DNA from: Pampus argenteus
Taxonomy: Eukaryota; Chordata; Actinopteri; Scombriformes; Stromateidae
Length of the DNA stretch: 64,000 nucleotides
Direction: 5' to 3'
Assembly: GCA_036937835.1 (NCBI GenBank)
Contig: CM072860.1
Location: forward strand, 7,395,001 to 7,459,000
Below are positions 13,750 through 27,000 of the stretch, piece after piece. The first letter of the stretch is position 1. Each line of letters starts with the position of its first letter. The position numbers and the translations under genes are program-made. A model generated the notes under the pieces. It was not told the DNA's origin. It saw nothing but the letters and a program-made list of their open reading frames with translations, and did no database searches.

Positions 13750-13780
13750 CACACAGTTGAACACGGTGTTCAACTGTGTG
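13750..13780. repeat. Perfect 31-bp palindrome
   Basis: The arm CACACAGTTGAACAC (13750-13764) and its exact reverse complement GTGTTCAACTGTGTG (13766-13780) are separated by a single G. In usp53 intron 1. Confidence 0.95.
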
Positions 13781-14935
13781 AAACTGAACAGGTCACCCAC
13801 ACCATGCTGAGTCACCTATTATTACTTACTGTGTCCAACAGAGGAAGAAGGGAGAACAAAAGCACATGTTCCAGGATCCCATACTGAATGGGATTCGGAT
13901 GAAAATGCAACATCCTCCACTTTGCTCTTTAGATTGTTTCCTTAATGTCCTCTCACTTGACAGCAACTTGCCAAAAAAATATCAAGGTGTGATGACGATA
14001 ACTATACAAGTGAATTCATTTAGCTAAAAGTGCAAAAAAAAAAAATCACACAGGTCAAAGTTGTTGTTTTTTTTTTAAAGATCAGCTCACATTGTATATT
14101 AGGCAATAGTACACAAACAAAACTAGATACTCCAAGTACTCTCGCTTGACATGTTTGCAAACAAAGAAGTGACACAGAAGACTCACAGTGAAAACTGGTT
14201 CTTCAGCATGCCATGCATCTCCTGTCCTGAATGAAAGTTTCCACATGAACATAAAGGATGAGTGTGCATAATGTCTATAAGGTCTCATGACCTCACCGCC
14301 TCCTCATCACTGTGCTTTTTATTTATCACTTGCAATGAATTAAAAAAGTGGGAGAGACCGGTGCACACACAGGGTGCACACATGAGGAGGAAGGGTCTGA
14401 ATGAGCTGCAATAAACTCATCTGCATGTTTTTGTATGCAATATAAAAAAATTACGCAACGTGTAACCTCTCAGTCTACACAACAACATAACATAACAGAG
14501 GACTTGGCAGTTAGCTTTGACTGTGCTAGTTTATCTTGAGGTGACGCAACACTATAAAAAGATAAAGAAAGCCTGATGTGTTTTTACTTTAGAAAAAACT
14601 ACCTTGAGTATTTATGAGCCTCTGTTTTTCAGTAGGTTAATGATATAAAGTATTGATATAGGAGGAAGGGGGTAACTTAGCCCTCGTTTCCGTACACATA
14701 CTTATTTTAATATTATGATAAACAGACACACAGCTAGCTAGGTGTCAACAACAATGCGACGACGAGGTTTAAAAGAAGAAGAAGAAGAAGAAAAAACAAT
14801 ACCAGCAGTAAGTTAGACAAAATATAAAGAGCTAAAATGGCAACACCTTTTAAACTTTTCTATATAAGTGTTGTTAAGCTACCTGTCCGACTATACAAGA
14901 GGCTAACAGCTCGGCCTACCTGGTTTCCGACTTAC

Positions 14936-15420
14936 CTGAGTCCCAGGTGACAAGCGACATTTACGCCTGCACGTAACGTCACTGCCGTAAAAAAAAAAAA
15001 AACACACAAACTAGGAAAGTTTGAAGCACTTCTTATGTCCGACTCAAATAATGTACCACTCACCTTAAGGAGAATAAAAACACAAGTGCGGTAATATCCT
15101 CCAGCGTGGACGGAGCAAGAGTTGGGAGAGTTTCGAGGTGGGGAGGAACTGAGGAGCAGCAGGAGTCGCTCGTTAAAATGTACTTCAAGAGACTGGAAAC
15201 TAAAACCAGAGAACAAGTGTTGTCTTGACACCGCTGAAACTTCACTCTCAGTAGCTTTTTTTTGCGGTCTATCCTCTTTCACAAATCCCACTCCGGTAAC
15301 ATGACCGCCCGTCTCAGCCAGCCACACTTGCGGTATATTCCAGTTTTGTTAGCGGCGTGCAGTTCTGCGGCAGTTCGCTGATGCGCGGCGGTAGTGAGCT
15401 ATGGTCGCTCGGGTCGACTT
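14936..15420 (-). promoter_or_regulatory. usp53: usp53 promoter / noncoding first exon region
   Basis: This stretch is richer in CpG than its surroundings and carries two strong minus-strand donors: GGACTCAG|GTAAGTCGG (exon end 14936) and CTCCTTAAG|GTGAGTGG (exon end 15064). Both could splice to the acceptor at 8393, giving alternative noncoding first exons and an intron of about 6.5 kb. No TATA box is evident; the start site probably lies between about 15100 and 15400. The assignment rests on splice signals and base composition only, with no transcript data. Confidence 0.5.
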
Positions 15421-15534
15421 CGCCACCTGAAATACTGGATTAGAGATGTTTTCAGAGCTGAGATGTCAAACCCCGCCTCTTCAACACTGTATTTACTGCA
15501 GTCTGCCATTCTACTGTACACCACTGCCACAGCT

Positions 15535-15538
<4 letters not shown>

Positions 15539-15611
<73 letters not shown>
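15539..15611. repeat. (CA)n microsatellite
   Basis: About 36 perfect CA units, the longest dinucleotide tract in the window, just upstream of the usp53 promoter. Confidence 0.98.
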
Positions 15612-15613
<2 letters not shown>

Positions 15614-15752
15614 CCAACATTTGCAGAGCGCCAACTCTGCTGGCAGGCTCGTTAATGTTGCTTTATGGTGCAGGGGTTTGCAGTTTGCAGCCCACTACAG
15701 TGTATAGTGTTGTTTCTGCAAACTGCATTTTACACACATAGTTCAGAACGTA

Positions 15753-15797
15753 TTTAAAAGTGTAATATATATATATATATATATATATACTTTTAAA
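15753..15797. repeat. (AT)n tract inside an inverted repeat
   Basis: TTTAAAAGT (15753-15761) and ACTTTTAAA (15789-15797) bracket about 12 AT units (15765-15789), so the whole 45-bp stretch can fold as one hairpin or cruciform. Confidence 0.9.
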
Positions 15798-18700
15798 CAT
15801 ATTATTGGCTTTTTATATATATTACTGGATTTGTTGTCACTGAGGAGAATAATGTCAGAATGTCACATAAAGCCACCTATCTGGATACACGCAGTTAGGT
15901 CTGAACTATGCATTGCAGTAGTGTGGTTGTGCAATGATTAGACATGCTTTTTAGGGGTGTTAAACATTTACTTGCATGGTTAATACGCCCGACAATGTGG
16001 CGACAATTATAACACTGATGATTATGAGGAGCACACAGAGAGAGCAGAGGAAAGTGATGTAAGGCTCTCCTACCCAAACACCATCTGTCTGATCCTGTTA
16101 TATAAAAGAAAGCAAATGAAAGGGATGTAGGCTACAATTAAAGCTTTTCTCCCCTTTTTTTCATTTTTTTTTTAATTTTTTTTTTGTGGAAGTAAGGCAG
16201 ACTACCAATTGAGATAGCCCTATCATGTTTCATGACTCAAGGCCCCCACCGAGCTGCCTACATTTTTATGTGAAATAATTACGTTAATTAAAATAAGTTG
16301 TGTGGATTGACTGTGCGAGAGAGCATATTAGATGGGATTTAAAATTACGAGGCCATAAACTATATTGCTGATGATCCATTCATCCATTTCCAAAACATCA
16401 CTGAGTAATATATATAACATTTCACTTATGTCACACTTTCTGATCATAAAGAGGAAATATGTCTTACTGTATGTTTTGGAGGTCCAGTTGTTTGTTTGAC
16501 ACAGCTGTCCCAAGTCATTGCACATGCAGGCATGCATGTTTTTATATATTGAGACCCACTTTAGTGTCATTTGTGCAAATTCAATGCAATGCAAGAAGCA
16601 TTTTAACAATTAATACATTCATTTAGACTAAATACTGTCAGAGGAAATTCATTTGATCCTAAAATTTAGTGTGCCTCCTCAGGTAGAGAGAGACCCATAC
16701 TCAGGTGTAAAAATTATTTTCAATCAGGCCACACGTCCAAAACAAGCTTCGAAAGAACAAAATTTCTACTTTCCAAAAATATCCGAGGAAACTGGAGGCA
16801 ATGATGGAGTATGCGGTTAGGGGTCACAATGTATCAACGTGGTCCAGCCTTTCCCCAGGAAGTACTTCAAAGGGCCCATTGAGGAGACAATGCCATTTCC
16901 CTCCACACACATTTCCTCAAGGGACATATAATGCTTCCCTTTAGAATACAAAAAGGTTTGAGAGTGTGATAATAATCTGTAAGAGTAATGTGAGCCTTAA
17001 CAGTATTGGCCGTAAGTATTTTGTAGTATTCAACTAAAGCACTTATGACAAACAAAATAACCCAGCAAACCGTAAGCTATTTATTTTTTCCCCACAACTT
17101 ACATTATGATATTGGATATTCCCATCCTAGCTGTTAGGCCTTCTTGCTCTGAAGTGCTGCCACTGAGTATCTTACATTCCCTATGAATTATGGATCAGAC
17201 AGCTCAAGCATATCAGGTCTTTTAGTTCCACAAATATAAACTTTTCTTTTCTGACTTTGTTGGACAGTTTGCAATCATCTGCTGAATCTGACAATTTGTG
17301 CCCTCTCAGCATAGCTGCCTTATTTTGAGCCAGAAGTCTAAAAAACGTATCATTGCACAGACACATCATTGCCTGGCTGGCATGCATTTTGAATGACGGC
17401 TCATTGGTTTTTTGGACATTTTTCCTTGTCCTAAGTGGCTACTTTGCCTGTATTGGCAACTTTATAAAATTTAGGAAGTACTTCAATTAGATTCTGTAAG
17501 TATGCAGAAGTAATATCTCACTGAATGTGGAATCAAATCTTTCCTGATCTCAAACAGGCTCAGCAAACCAAAATCTAACGCAACGTGTGATTCTGTTGTG
17601 AGGGGCGTTGTTTCTTTAAGATGAATTCGTGAGACTTTGCCAGCTCTGCAAGGAGACAGTGCACACAGCAAATGTCTTGCTGAGAGCCGGTGCCATTGCC
17701 CTGGCTTCTCACCTTGACAAAGCCCCAAATAAACAGCAAGAAATCTGCTGAATACAGTGGATAAACACTGGCTCAAATGACAAACCAGTGTCCTTTCTTT
17801 TTTTTCATTTTACCAACAACAGTACTAATACATATCAATTTGGTGACACAGACATATTTTATATAGTTATATACTTTTAATCTGGTCCAATGTCATTTTT
17901 TTTGATTAATATATAGATTCGCTGATGGTCCTGATTGGGTCACTGGTCAACAAAATTCCATTTCATCCCAAATGTGCTGTACCATTGATATTTTCAATCC
18001 ATACTTACTGTACTCTATAGCCATGAGACCCAACGGGAAGTGGGGCAACAATACCACAACCACTGCTTTCAGTGCAGTTTTTCACACCAAGATAAATGTA
18101 AAATAAACCATACAAGCTGGATGTTTAGGGAGAAAATAATCTGTTTAATGACAAAGCAAGGAGAAAATTCCTCAAGCCCTTTCTGGCAGGTCAGTAGGCA
18201 GATAATGTAAATAAACATGAAGCAGAATGAATAAATCCCCTCCTTCTACTGTTGTGTGGCAATGGTAACTGCAAGTGTCTAATTAAAATGTAAACTTAAT
18301 CTGCTCCTGTCTCAGCCCGGGTAATAATAAATGCCCTCGTTGTTGTGCGCGTTTGTGTACGCGCGCACAAACTAGCATCATGGGAAATGCAAATATTTCA
18401 AATGGAACAGCTCGTACTAATAATTAATACGTGGACACAAGTTGTCTTGACCATGTGCAAAGACACAAACAAATATGGGATATATGTGTGAAGAATGCAA
18501 TTGTGTGTGAGTTAAAACTGTGAGATTGTCAGTTAAAGCGATTCCCTTTCAATAGAAAAAAAAAACCGCCCCTTTTTTCCACTTTGTGCAGATTTTGCAC
18601 GCAGTGGAATAGCTGAACAAAGCGAAGCTTGTAATGCGTTTTGTGTGAACACCATTTGTTGTGTTACTATTGAATTACTACTAATGAGAAACCACAAAGA

Positions 18701-20571
18701 AGTGAATGCCCTGTTGTTATATAAGAGATTAGACATGCTCCAACGACACAATGGCCGAAGCCACTCGTGCTATATTTAACCAGGGATTAAAATCCTGTAA
18801 TGATGAGTTTTTTGGAACGAAACCAAAGTTTCTTAAGAACAACATATATATATTTTTATTTACATCCACTTTTCAATACTTTAAATACAAATGATCCACA
18901 CAAACCACAGTTCAAAGAAAGAACTGATAATATACAACAAAGCAGCAGTTTGCCCATCCAGGTAAGACTCCTCAGTACTTTATTTTATTTACCATTCATA
19001 TAGATTTATTTATATTTTCTTTCCAAACCCCCAAATTGGACAGTAGTCATTGTTTTACTGCACAAAAAGTAGATGACATAGGCATCATTTTTTTTTGGCA
19101 ATCGACCATAATACATTAATTCTGGAGTGCAGCCAAAGGGGTGACTGTGATATATTTCTCTGCTGTGTTTGCGTATCCGTGGTAGCTGCAGCGCACAGGA
19201 GAAGCATGTTACCACCACAGTGCTGTCTGTTGGGAAAGTAATGCCCTTCATTGACTAAGATAAGGCACATTAATTATTCTTATTCAAAAAAGGGGGCTAT
19301 TTCCTACATATCTCTACATTAAGGACAGCTATTTATTGCTCTTTCCATGCTTGATTAGATGAGAAAATACCTTTTTGCACATCGCCTAAAGTGCTTTGGT
19401 TGTGCTCGCACTTGTAAAGTAAAACAACTCTTCACTCACTATTCACCAAAGAGAGGAGGTTAACATATATTGACCAGTCAGGAATATAGATGAGCCCCCT
19501 GAGGTAAAAGTCAGAAGCAGGATTACTGTGAGAGAACACAACTTTAATTGGTCTCGAGGGCTTTCGCAAGTAAACAGGAACGCAAACTTGAATGTTCATT
19601 TGTCCACACAAGCTAATTATACTAGCCTAGCTGTGTTCATCCTTCCCATTGGTTGCGGATAAACGTGCACCGACGCGAGCGTCCACACCTCGCTGACACT
19701 TGATGGATTTAAGAACGTTCACAGAGCAAACATAGTTCAGCCCGTTGCGTCATTTCATCTCATTTCAGGAGCGGAATGTGTGCACCTTCACCCTTCGCCT
19801 CACCTCGTCGGCAACCCAACACCGCCCCACTGACCCCTGGGATGTTTTATTTTCACTCATATTTTTAGATATCCCATTGGGCTTTGCACTTTCCTGCAAA
19901 AAAAAATTGCCACCTGCTGCAAACATCCATCTGTCAAAGCAAGTCCGTGGCGTGTCGTGTCATCGGATGAGAAAGACAAACTATATTGGCTGTCCTTTGC
20001 AGTTATTTACAGATTTTTATGTCAGTGGGGTCACTTTAACACAATATTACAAGGTTAATCCCACATTTCCAGAGTGTCAAAAAGTGTGCCTGTATACTAA
20101 AACCTTTGAGAGGACAATACATCTCTATCTGGTTTATAGCTCAGCGCCCCCATTTACAGTTTTTCTATCACAACACATTTGTTTTCTCACTCAACCTATG
20201 CATACTTAAGGAAATCCTTGTGGGATATTAGCTGGTCATGTGGCTCAACCTTTTAGCAGTTGTCTGTGTGTCAGCAGCAACAGCAGCATTTGGTGCTGTG
20301 CGTGTGCAGATGGAAACCCGAGGGACTTTAGCTTTAAAAGATGACAGTGAAAAAACAACAGCAGCAGAGTCCATTGTTATTAACTGCTGATGAAGATGAA
20401 GGCCATCTGCTCAGTTATAGACTAAGTACAGAGTATTAAATATCTCACTTCTTGCACCTGTTGAACACACACACACACACAAAAGGCACATTCCCATTTA
20501 TCAGGTGTTTGTGTACTACTTCTCTCTCTCTCTCCAAACGCAGTTATAAAGAGGACTGTCCTGCATTTCAG

Positions 20572-20606
<35 letters not shown>

Positions 20607-22740
20607 CAACATGCTATCCCCTTACTTTCCCTGATGCTCTTATCCAGAGCGATTTAGAAGGACTATAAAAGGACAGGTTTAGCCTCCCGCTCAAGGACAT
20701 TACAAGAGTCAAGCTTCTACCATCAGTTTGGGGACAGGATGTTTAGCCAGTAGGTCACTTTATTAGGACAAAGCAATAACTCTAGACCCCGCAGCCTATA
20801 ATCCAGTACCTACTGTGCCATCTCATGCCAAGGCAACATGCCAGAGGGGAAACTAGTTGCAGTTAGAGACTAATAATCGAATTGTCTGGCTCCCCCCCCC
20901 GACCCTCATACTTCGTTACCGTCCCTGCCAATAATATTTCCGTTGCCGCGTTTCGATAATGGCTACAATCAAAGCTCGAAGAGAGTTCATGCCTGCCCTT
21001 GATAAACACACTGGTCAATATTTACTGTGGTACTTTGGCAGAGCTACTGGCATTGTCGGATGCTGGGCGGTGTGCTGTACACACCGTTCTCCTGAAGAGG
21101 CCCGGCGACAGGAATTCAGTAGGACTGAAAAAAAGGGAGTGGCACCATGAGCTGCACATTCCAAAGGGTCTCCGACAGAGGCAAGGAATGCTGGTGCTGG
21201 ACGTAGTCACATGGCTGTCGGAAATCTGAGGCATTTCTCATTCATTTTTTTTGGAGCCACAGCAGACCTCAATAACAAAATTAAACGCCTCCCCAAAGAC
21301 GCACTCATCATTCAGACTGTAGTCATACCTGGAGAAGTGCGACACATGCACAATTCTCTTACTAGAATACAGTGAGAATAATGTTAAGAGAATTATAGTC
21401 ATAATTCACCAAATGTTTGCATTTTCTTTCTGTCATCTTTGACATGTTTGGTGTTGTTGAGGTCATTTTTTATGAGATTTTGTACTGAGGAGGTGTGAGG
21501 TTTCCCTTTTAGTTCATATTGGCTCTTGTGCTCACAGGTGAAATGAGTCAACGTGGTCCTTTAAGGGATTTAACCTCGTCTACAATTCAGTGATTCCACA
21601 AGAGGGGCAAGATCATGGAGATGATTTGAGAAAGACTGGAAAATAATATATGGATATCTGGATTTTTTTTTTTTTTTTTACCTTCCCCATTGTCTCATGT
21701 TTGCTTCAGGTATTCATATATCAGTCTCGGGTATGAAGCCCTATTAAAGCCAGTAAAAGAGACACATATAAGTTTTAAAACACTGTTATATTTTCTCACG
21801 CTTGTTGCATTCAAGAAAAATTATGTACAATACAGACACACAGAACATGTTTTGGTAACATTGAAAGCAATTAGCACTGAGAGCAAAAGGCTAGCATGTT
21901 AGCTTTGATGACACTGACTGCAACATGCAAAAAAGACAATGTAAGTTTTTTTTCCGACACCATGATATATCCCTATTGAAGTACAAATAACTGATATTCA
22001 AAATATTGCTAAAAAAAACTAGAAGAACTCAAAAACTTTAAAGTAAAGACCAGGCTTAATAGGACATTTATTTTTTACGTTTAACTGAAGACAACATGGT
22101 TAACTTTCTGTACATTGCCTGTGCTTCTCTTGTAAAACCTGCTGGTAACTTTCAATCTGTCAGGTCTGTTTGTTTGAGCCCGTTATCGCGGAGATAAATC
22201 CCTAAGTGCTGTAGTATTAAACAGAAAGACAGATAAGAAGTGAGCACAGCTCATCAAGCAGCTCTCCCATCAATCGCAATCCTTGGACTTGGGCATAGCC
22301 AAAAGGTGAGAGACACATCAGTCAAGCTGCTCATGTCAGTGAAGCAGATTTGATTTGTCAGGCGGTGTAACCTTGAGGTGTGTTACAGTGGCTCACATGT
22401 ATCTTTGGCCTCTCACGCGATGCGATAAGTGATGGGTTTGCATACGACTATAGCACACAGGCACCGCATCATTCACTCGAGTGAGCCTTCTAGTATGGCT
22501 CAGACCAACTCGCTATGAAATGATTACCACGGGGCATGTCGTGGTATATGTTTTTGCATTTGCATGTCCGAATACACAAAAGCCTCAAGAAAAACTAAAA
22601 TGAATTTTAGTTGCAGTTTTAGCAGCAGTAAAATGAAATGTAAAAAAAAAAAAAGCAGAAAGATATTGTTGGACTTGTTGCACTCCACATGTTTTTTTTT
22701 TATTGAGCAAAAATGTGTCTGCAACATAAAATATTCTTAT
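15798..22740. other. Intergenic region between usp53 and myoz2
   Basis: About 7 kb without a supported gene. It contains poly-T runs (16150-16190), a 9-bp GC-rich inverted repeat (18343-18370), CA tracts (20465-20480, 20574-20604) and a weak match to the fish repeat motif TTATCCAGAGCGATTTA at about 20641-20660. The longest open frame, 19745-20209 on the plus strand (154 codons), has no recognisable domain, no splice context and ordinary composition, so I do not call it. Confidence 0.6.
20465..20604. repeat. Two (CA)n microsatellites
   Basis: CA tracts at 20465-20480 and 20574-20604, with a short CT tract between them (about 20520-20534). Confidence 0.95.
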
Positions 22741-22762
22741 GCACATTAATATACAAATTCAA

Positions 22763-22768
22763 TTTATT
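22763..22768 (-). terminator. myoz2: Candidate myoz2 poly(A) signal
   Basis: AATAAA on the minus strand about 240 bases past the stop codon would give a short 3' UTR. A second AATAAA at about 22698-22703 sits before a poly-A run and is an alternative. Confidence 0.45.
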
Positions 22769-23006
22769 CCTGTAGTCTCTGCCTACTGTTCAAGATGATT
22801 AATTTAGTTTTGAGTGCAGAGCAATTGTTAACATCCCTGGAAAAACAAAGGGATACTCCATACATGGTAACTCGAACCAGCACAGCCCAACGGGATGCTT
22901 TTTTCTCACCCTGACTCTGTTCTGACTGAAACGCTACCTCACACACACAATAACCTGGGGTGCAGCAACTAAGTAGACAGCATCTCTGTGTGACTTCATT
23001 ATGGGT

Positions 23007-24057
23007 TCAAAGGTCGTCTGACTCAGGGATGAGCACAGGCTTAGGGGGAACTGTAGGGAGGGTGACTAAACCGCCTGCTGACACCCACCCCAGAGCAGAT
23101 CTGTTGAAGGAGGGTCGGTTTACCACCGTGTCCCCCTGGAGCTCGGGGTACTCGGGGAGGGGCTCCACCTGCAGTGTCTTGATAAGAGCAGGTCTGGGTG
23201 TCTTGCTGAATCCACCGAATGGGGTGGCCACCCTGAAGGTGACAGAGTGACAGTGTTAACAGTAGCCATCAAATGTTAATGAGAGGGACTACAGTGACAG
23301 TTGAAGTGATGCAACTAATTAAAAGGAAGCAAAGACTTTGACCAGGGGACATATTCTAAAGAGACAGCTGCTCATAGAGAGAAGCATACTTTGATACATT
23401 ATGACTTATATCAAGGACAACATACATACTCACTCAGCATACATGTTAAAAACACATACACTGAACATTTATGATACACGTGTCTTTAAACTTACCAAAC
23501 CACTGCAATTTTTAATCATATATTCTCCACCTGTGATGTTCTTACCTGTTGAAACTTTTGAACCCTGGTAGGTCTGGTTGGGGCTCCGGCTCAGGCATTT
23601 GGGTGATGAGAGTGTCAGCCAAGGCCGGGTCATTGATGATGGCCTGTTCCCAGGGTGAGTGGTAGGACTTTGGCATAGCCGTACTGTTGAACTTCTCTGG
23701 AGGGATTTCTTTTAAAGGACCTCCATACCCTGAGTGGGTTATACAATACAGACAGTGATTGAACAAAGAACTTGTCTGAAACATAGCAGGCATTATTTTT
23801 TTTTATATGTCATTTATTTTTCATTCATTTTGTATTTTTTCCAAAACAGTTCTCGTGCCAGGGTTGAGCATTTCTCCACACATGGACATGGATGGTAATA
23901 AAATGAAACTTAAGTGCCAAATGCAAAACTATCTCTTAAACAGCAACAGCAAACACAAACACACACACACACACACATATCATAATGAGAACAAGTCACA
24001 AAATCCATTTTATACATATAAATAATGCAATACCCCCCACCGAGGGCAGCTCCTCTT

Positions 24058-24098
<41 letters not shown>

Positions 24099-27000
24099 AG
24101 CTGCATGTATGTCTCCCTACATAGTCTATGTGTGTTGACAGGAGAGGCCTATCCAAAGCACTATCCTTCAAACCCAGCGCTTCACTCAGGGGGGGCTCGA
24201 GCGTTACATAACGTGGGGAGTCGTGCCACTTCCTAACCTCTCACAATGAACAATCCCCCTTCCTGAGTTTATGTTTTGCCCTGAGGGGGAAGCAGGGGAG
24301 ACCAAACAGACCTGTAGGGAAGTTTGCAGCTTTTTGGTGGGGGTGGGGTCTATTACAAAACACTGTGTAAAAGATTTTCTGAGGCCATTGGAATATTGTT
24401 CTTGTGGCTGGATGTTTGGCTGAGTGGATATTTTTGTTGGAAGGGACTGTCACACACCCAGCTCCACATTCACTCTGTGGAGTTGAAAGAAGATAAAAAA
24501 AAAAAAGAGGGAGGACAAGACAGCAGTCTGGCTTTTTCTACATAAATTTTTTTTTTTTCTCTCTCGCTCTCAAAAAATCTATCTTCAAATGTGGCAACAT
24601 ATAGTCAAACATGGTCCTATAAGTAAAGAAGCATCTGACATTTCAAAATGATAAAAATGCAAAACTATTTAAGTTATTACCTCCTGCTAAAGCTTTCCAC
24701 ACCTTCAATTATCTTGTCTTATTCAAGCTCTGTTGGAATCTAAAATGCTCCCTATATATCATTATAGCATGGTTAAAAAAAATGGAGCTAGCAGTGCAGG
24801 GACATCGAACATGCACCCCTGGGTAGATGGGTGTGCTATTTTAAGAGTTCTTACCATTTGATACCTAATGCACTTTGGCCTGATTTCTGCTACAGCTGGA
24901 GTGACATCACTCAGACACTGAAGGGTGGTGTCTGGTCCAGAGCTCCAGAAATAACACCGCACCCTTGTTCAGACATACTCATCCTTAAGTCAGTATTGGT
25001 TTTGTGTCAACTGGGCAGAACTGAGACACGAGGAAGGATGTGAGTGCAGAGCTGATGGTATCAGTGGCACGGGAGGCAAACAGGAAACACTTCCCATGGG
25101 GTAAAACTCTTTCTAAAAGATGGTCAAAGTTGATTGTTATGACGATAAGTTAAAAAAAAAAAAAAAGAAAAGAAAGAGGTGGAAAATGAGGGGGAATATA
25201 GAGGAGTATGCATGGAATAAAGTGTGTGATGAAGATAGAAAGACTGGGGGGGAAAAAAAAGATACAGGCAGGTAGAAGAAGAGTAAAAAATGTATAATCA
25301 TATTCTGCCTGAGGCCAGCAGATTCCAGGCGAGATGAAAACGTTTTCCTACGTGATCAAAGCCTGCACGAGTACAAACAATGACTCCTTATCAAAACATC
25401 CAGTGCTTTGTGGAAAGTACATCCACCAGGAGTTTATCATGTGCTGTACATTTAATATGTAAACATTTTTTTGTGGAAGTTTTGCATAGAAAAATCATGC
25501 CAAAAAATACACAGTTCCTAGTGTATTGTTCTGCAGAAACAGGGACACTGAGTTGAACACTGAGTTCAACTTGGGTCCTTGAAATGCGTTGGTGTTCCAG
25601 TACACTGTATCACCAGTGTTACCTACCCGGGGCGATACTGTCTGGATTTGGCACCGTTCTTGTATCTGGTGTGCTACCCTGATCAACAACCAAGTTGTTC
25701 TCACCACTGTGGTTGTCTGTGTCGTCCCCGTTCTCAGTTTGAGAAATCGCCACGTTCTAAAAAGAAGGACAGAAGAGTTGTGTTAGGTTCAAAAGCTTTT
25801 GATCATATCATTTATCAACATACAAATAATGTGCTCAGAAAAATGGAAAGTGTGCATTTCCATGTTACACAACTGAACTCCACAGTTGCTACTAGATGAT
25901 ACTTATTGGGGGGGGGGGGGGGGGGATGTCAACAACTTATCTCGTGACAAAAAAATAATTGGCAAATTATAATTTATATCACGGAGTTTTCTGACATATT
26001 TAAAATTATGATAAATATATGAAAAATGTGATTCGCATGCTCAGTAAAGTAGTAGATTTACGGCTGCTTATTAAAACCAAAAATTTCCCACTTTTCATTG
26101 CTGCTATTTGGCAGAGAATTTCTTTGCTTGACCACTTTTCCTCTACCACTAGAAAACGTTGTTTTCTGAGCTCGAAATGCGCTGCAGCCCCGAAAGCGTC
26201 CAGCTTTCATCCCTCTGAAAGATATTTATGATGATTTACTCCAGGACTTCCTCAGGAAATGTTGACAACTTGAAACAGAATCCCTCGATTGCCTTGAGCA
26301 ATAAACAAACCAGAGATATGCGAGTCCTTCTCACTTCAAAGATAGAGCGTAATAATAATAATAATAATAAGTTCATCTCAAATTCGAGAGGGCAGTGAAA
26401 AGCACACACAAGGCCACCACACAACTAAATGAAAGATGATATAACTAGTGCTGCTAATTAATTAAATATAGCCAAAAGAAAAACGCGGTTAGTTTATCTT
26501 GATTCAATTTCACTGAGAGCTTTGGTATGTAAATTGCTTTATGTGGGACCAGGTCAAGCTAAGATAAGTGGACTACTGCTGCTGGGGGGAGAAAAAAAAA
26601 AAAAAAAAAGCTGACTTGGCACACTGCTCATCTATACACAAAGGGACATTAATAAAGCTACTTATGACCAGCTGGAAGACTTTCATAACTATTCCCTGCC
26701 GCTCTGTGTCCACAGCACGAGTCGCGTAAACGCTTTCAAGTGCTCAATCATGTCCGCAAATACTTTGTCAGGAAGTGAAGTATTGTGCAAATGTGTTTTT
26801 CATGTGACGGAGGGAAGAGATGTGGTGAAAATGGATGGCTTTGCAGAGACAAAAATAACGCTCCGGCAGTGTTAGCATAGGTTAGCATAAAGAAACTGAA
26901 AGCCTAGCTAATTTGTTCTGTTTGCCCGCACCTCTCAATCTCACTAATCAATATCTAATTAGGCCTACGTCTTGTATGTGTGCTAGACTACTTTACAAGA

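Larger units (their letters stand above)
8394..14935. other. usp53 intron 1 (no gene seen)
   Basis: A 6.5-kb AT-rich stretch between the probable noncoding first exon and the first coding exon. It contains homopolymer A/T runs, a tRNA-derived SINE at about 12715-12842 and a perfect 31-bp palindrome at 13750-13780. Short open frames here (for example 11587-11772 and 12122-12340) have no recognisable protein character. Confidence 0.6.

Noticed and set aside
14932..15327. 131-codon minus-strand frame over the usp53 first-exon area
   Set aside because: Crosses the inferred donors and has no similarity I recognise; chance frame in GC-richer DNA.
18343..18370. TTGTGCGCG/CGCGCACAA inverted repeat with purine-pyrimidine alternation
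   Set aside because: Real but short; could form Z-DNA, yet no gene or conserved context makes it more than a curiosity.
19745..20209. 154-codon plus-strand open frame between usp53 and myoz2
   Set aside because: No domain, no repeat of known family, ordinary composition and no supporting splice or promoter context; likely chance.
20959..21234. Overlapping short open frames on both strands at about 21 kb
   Set aside because: Frames on both strands and two phases are open without domain features; typical of a short GC-richer patch.
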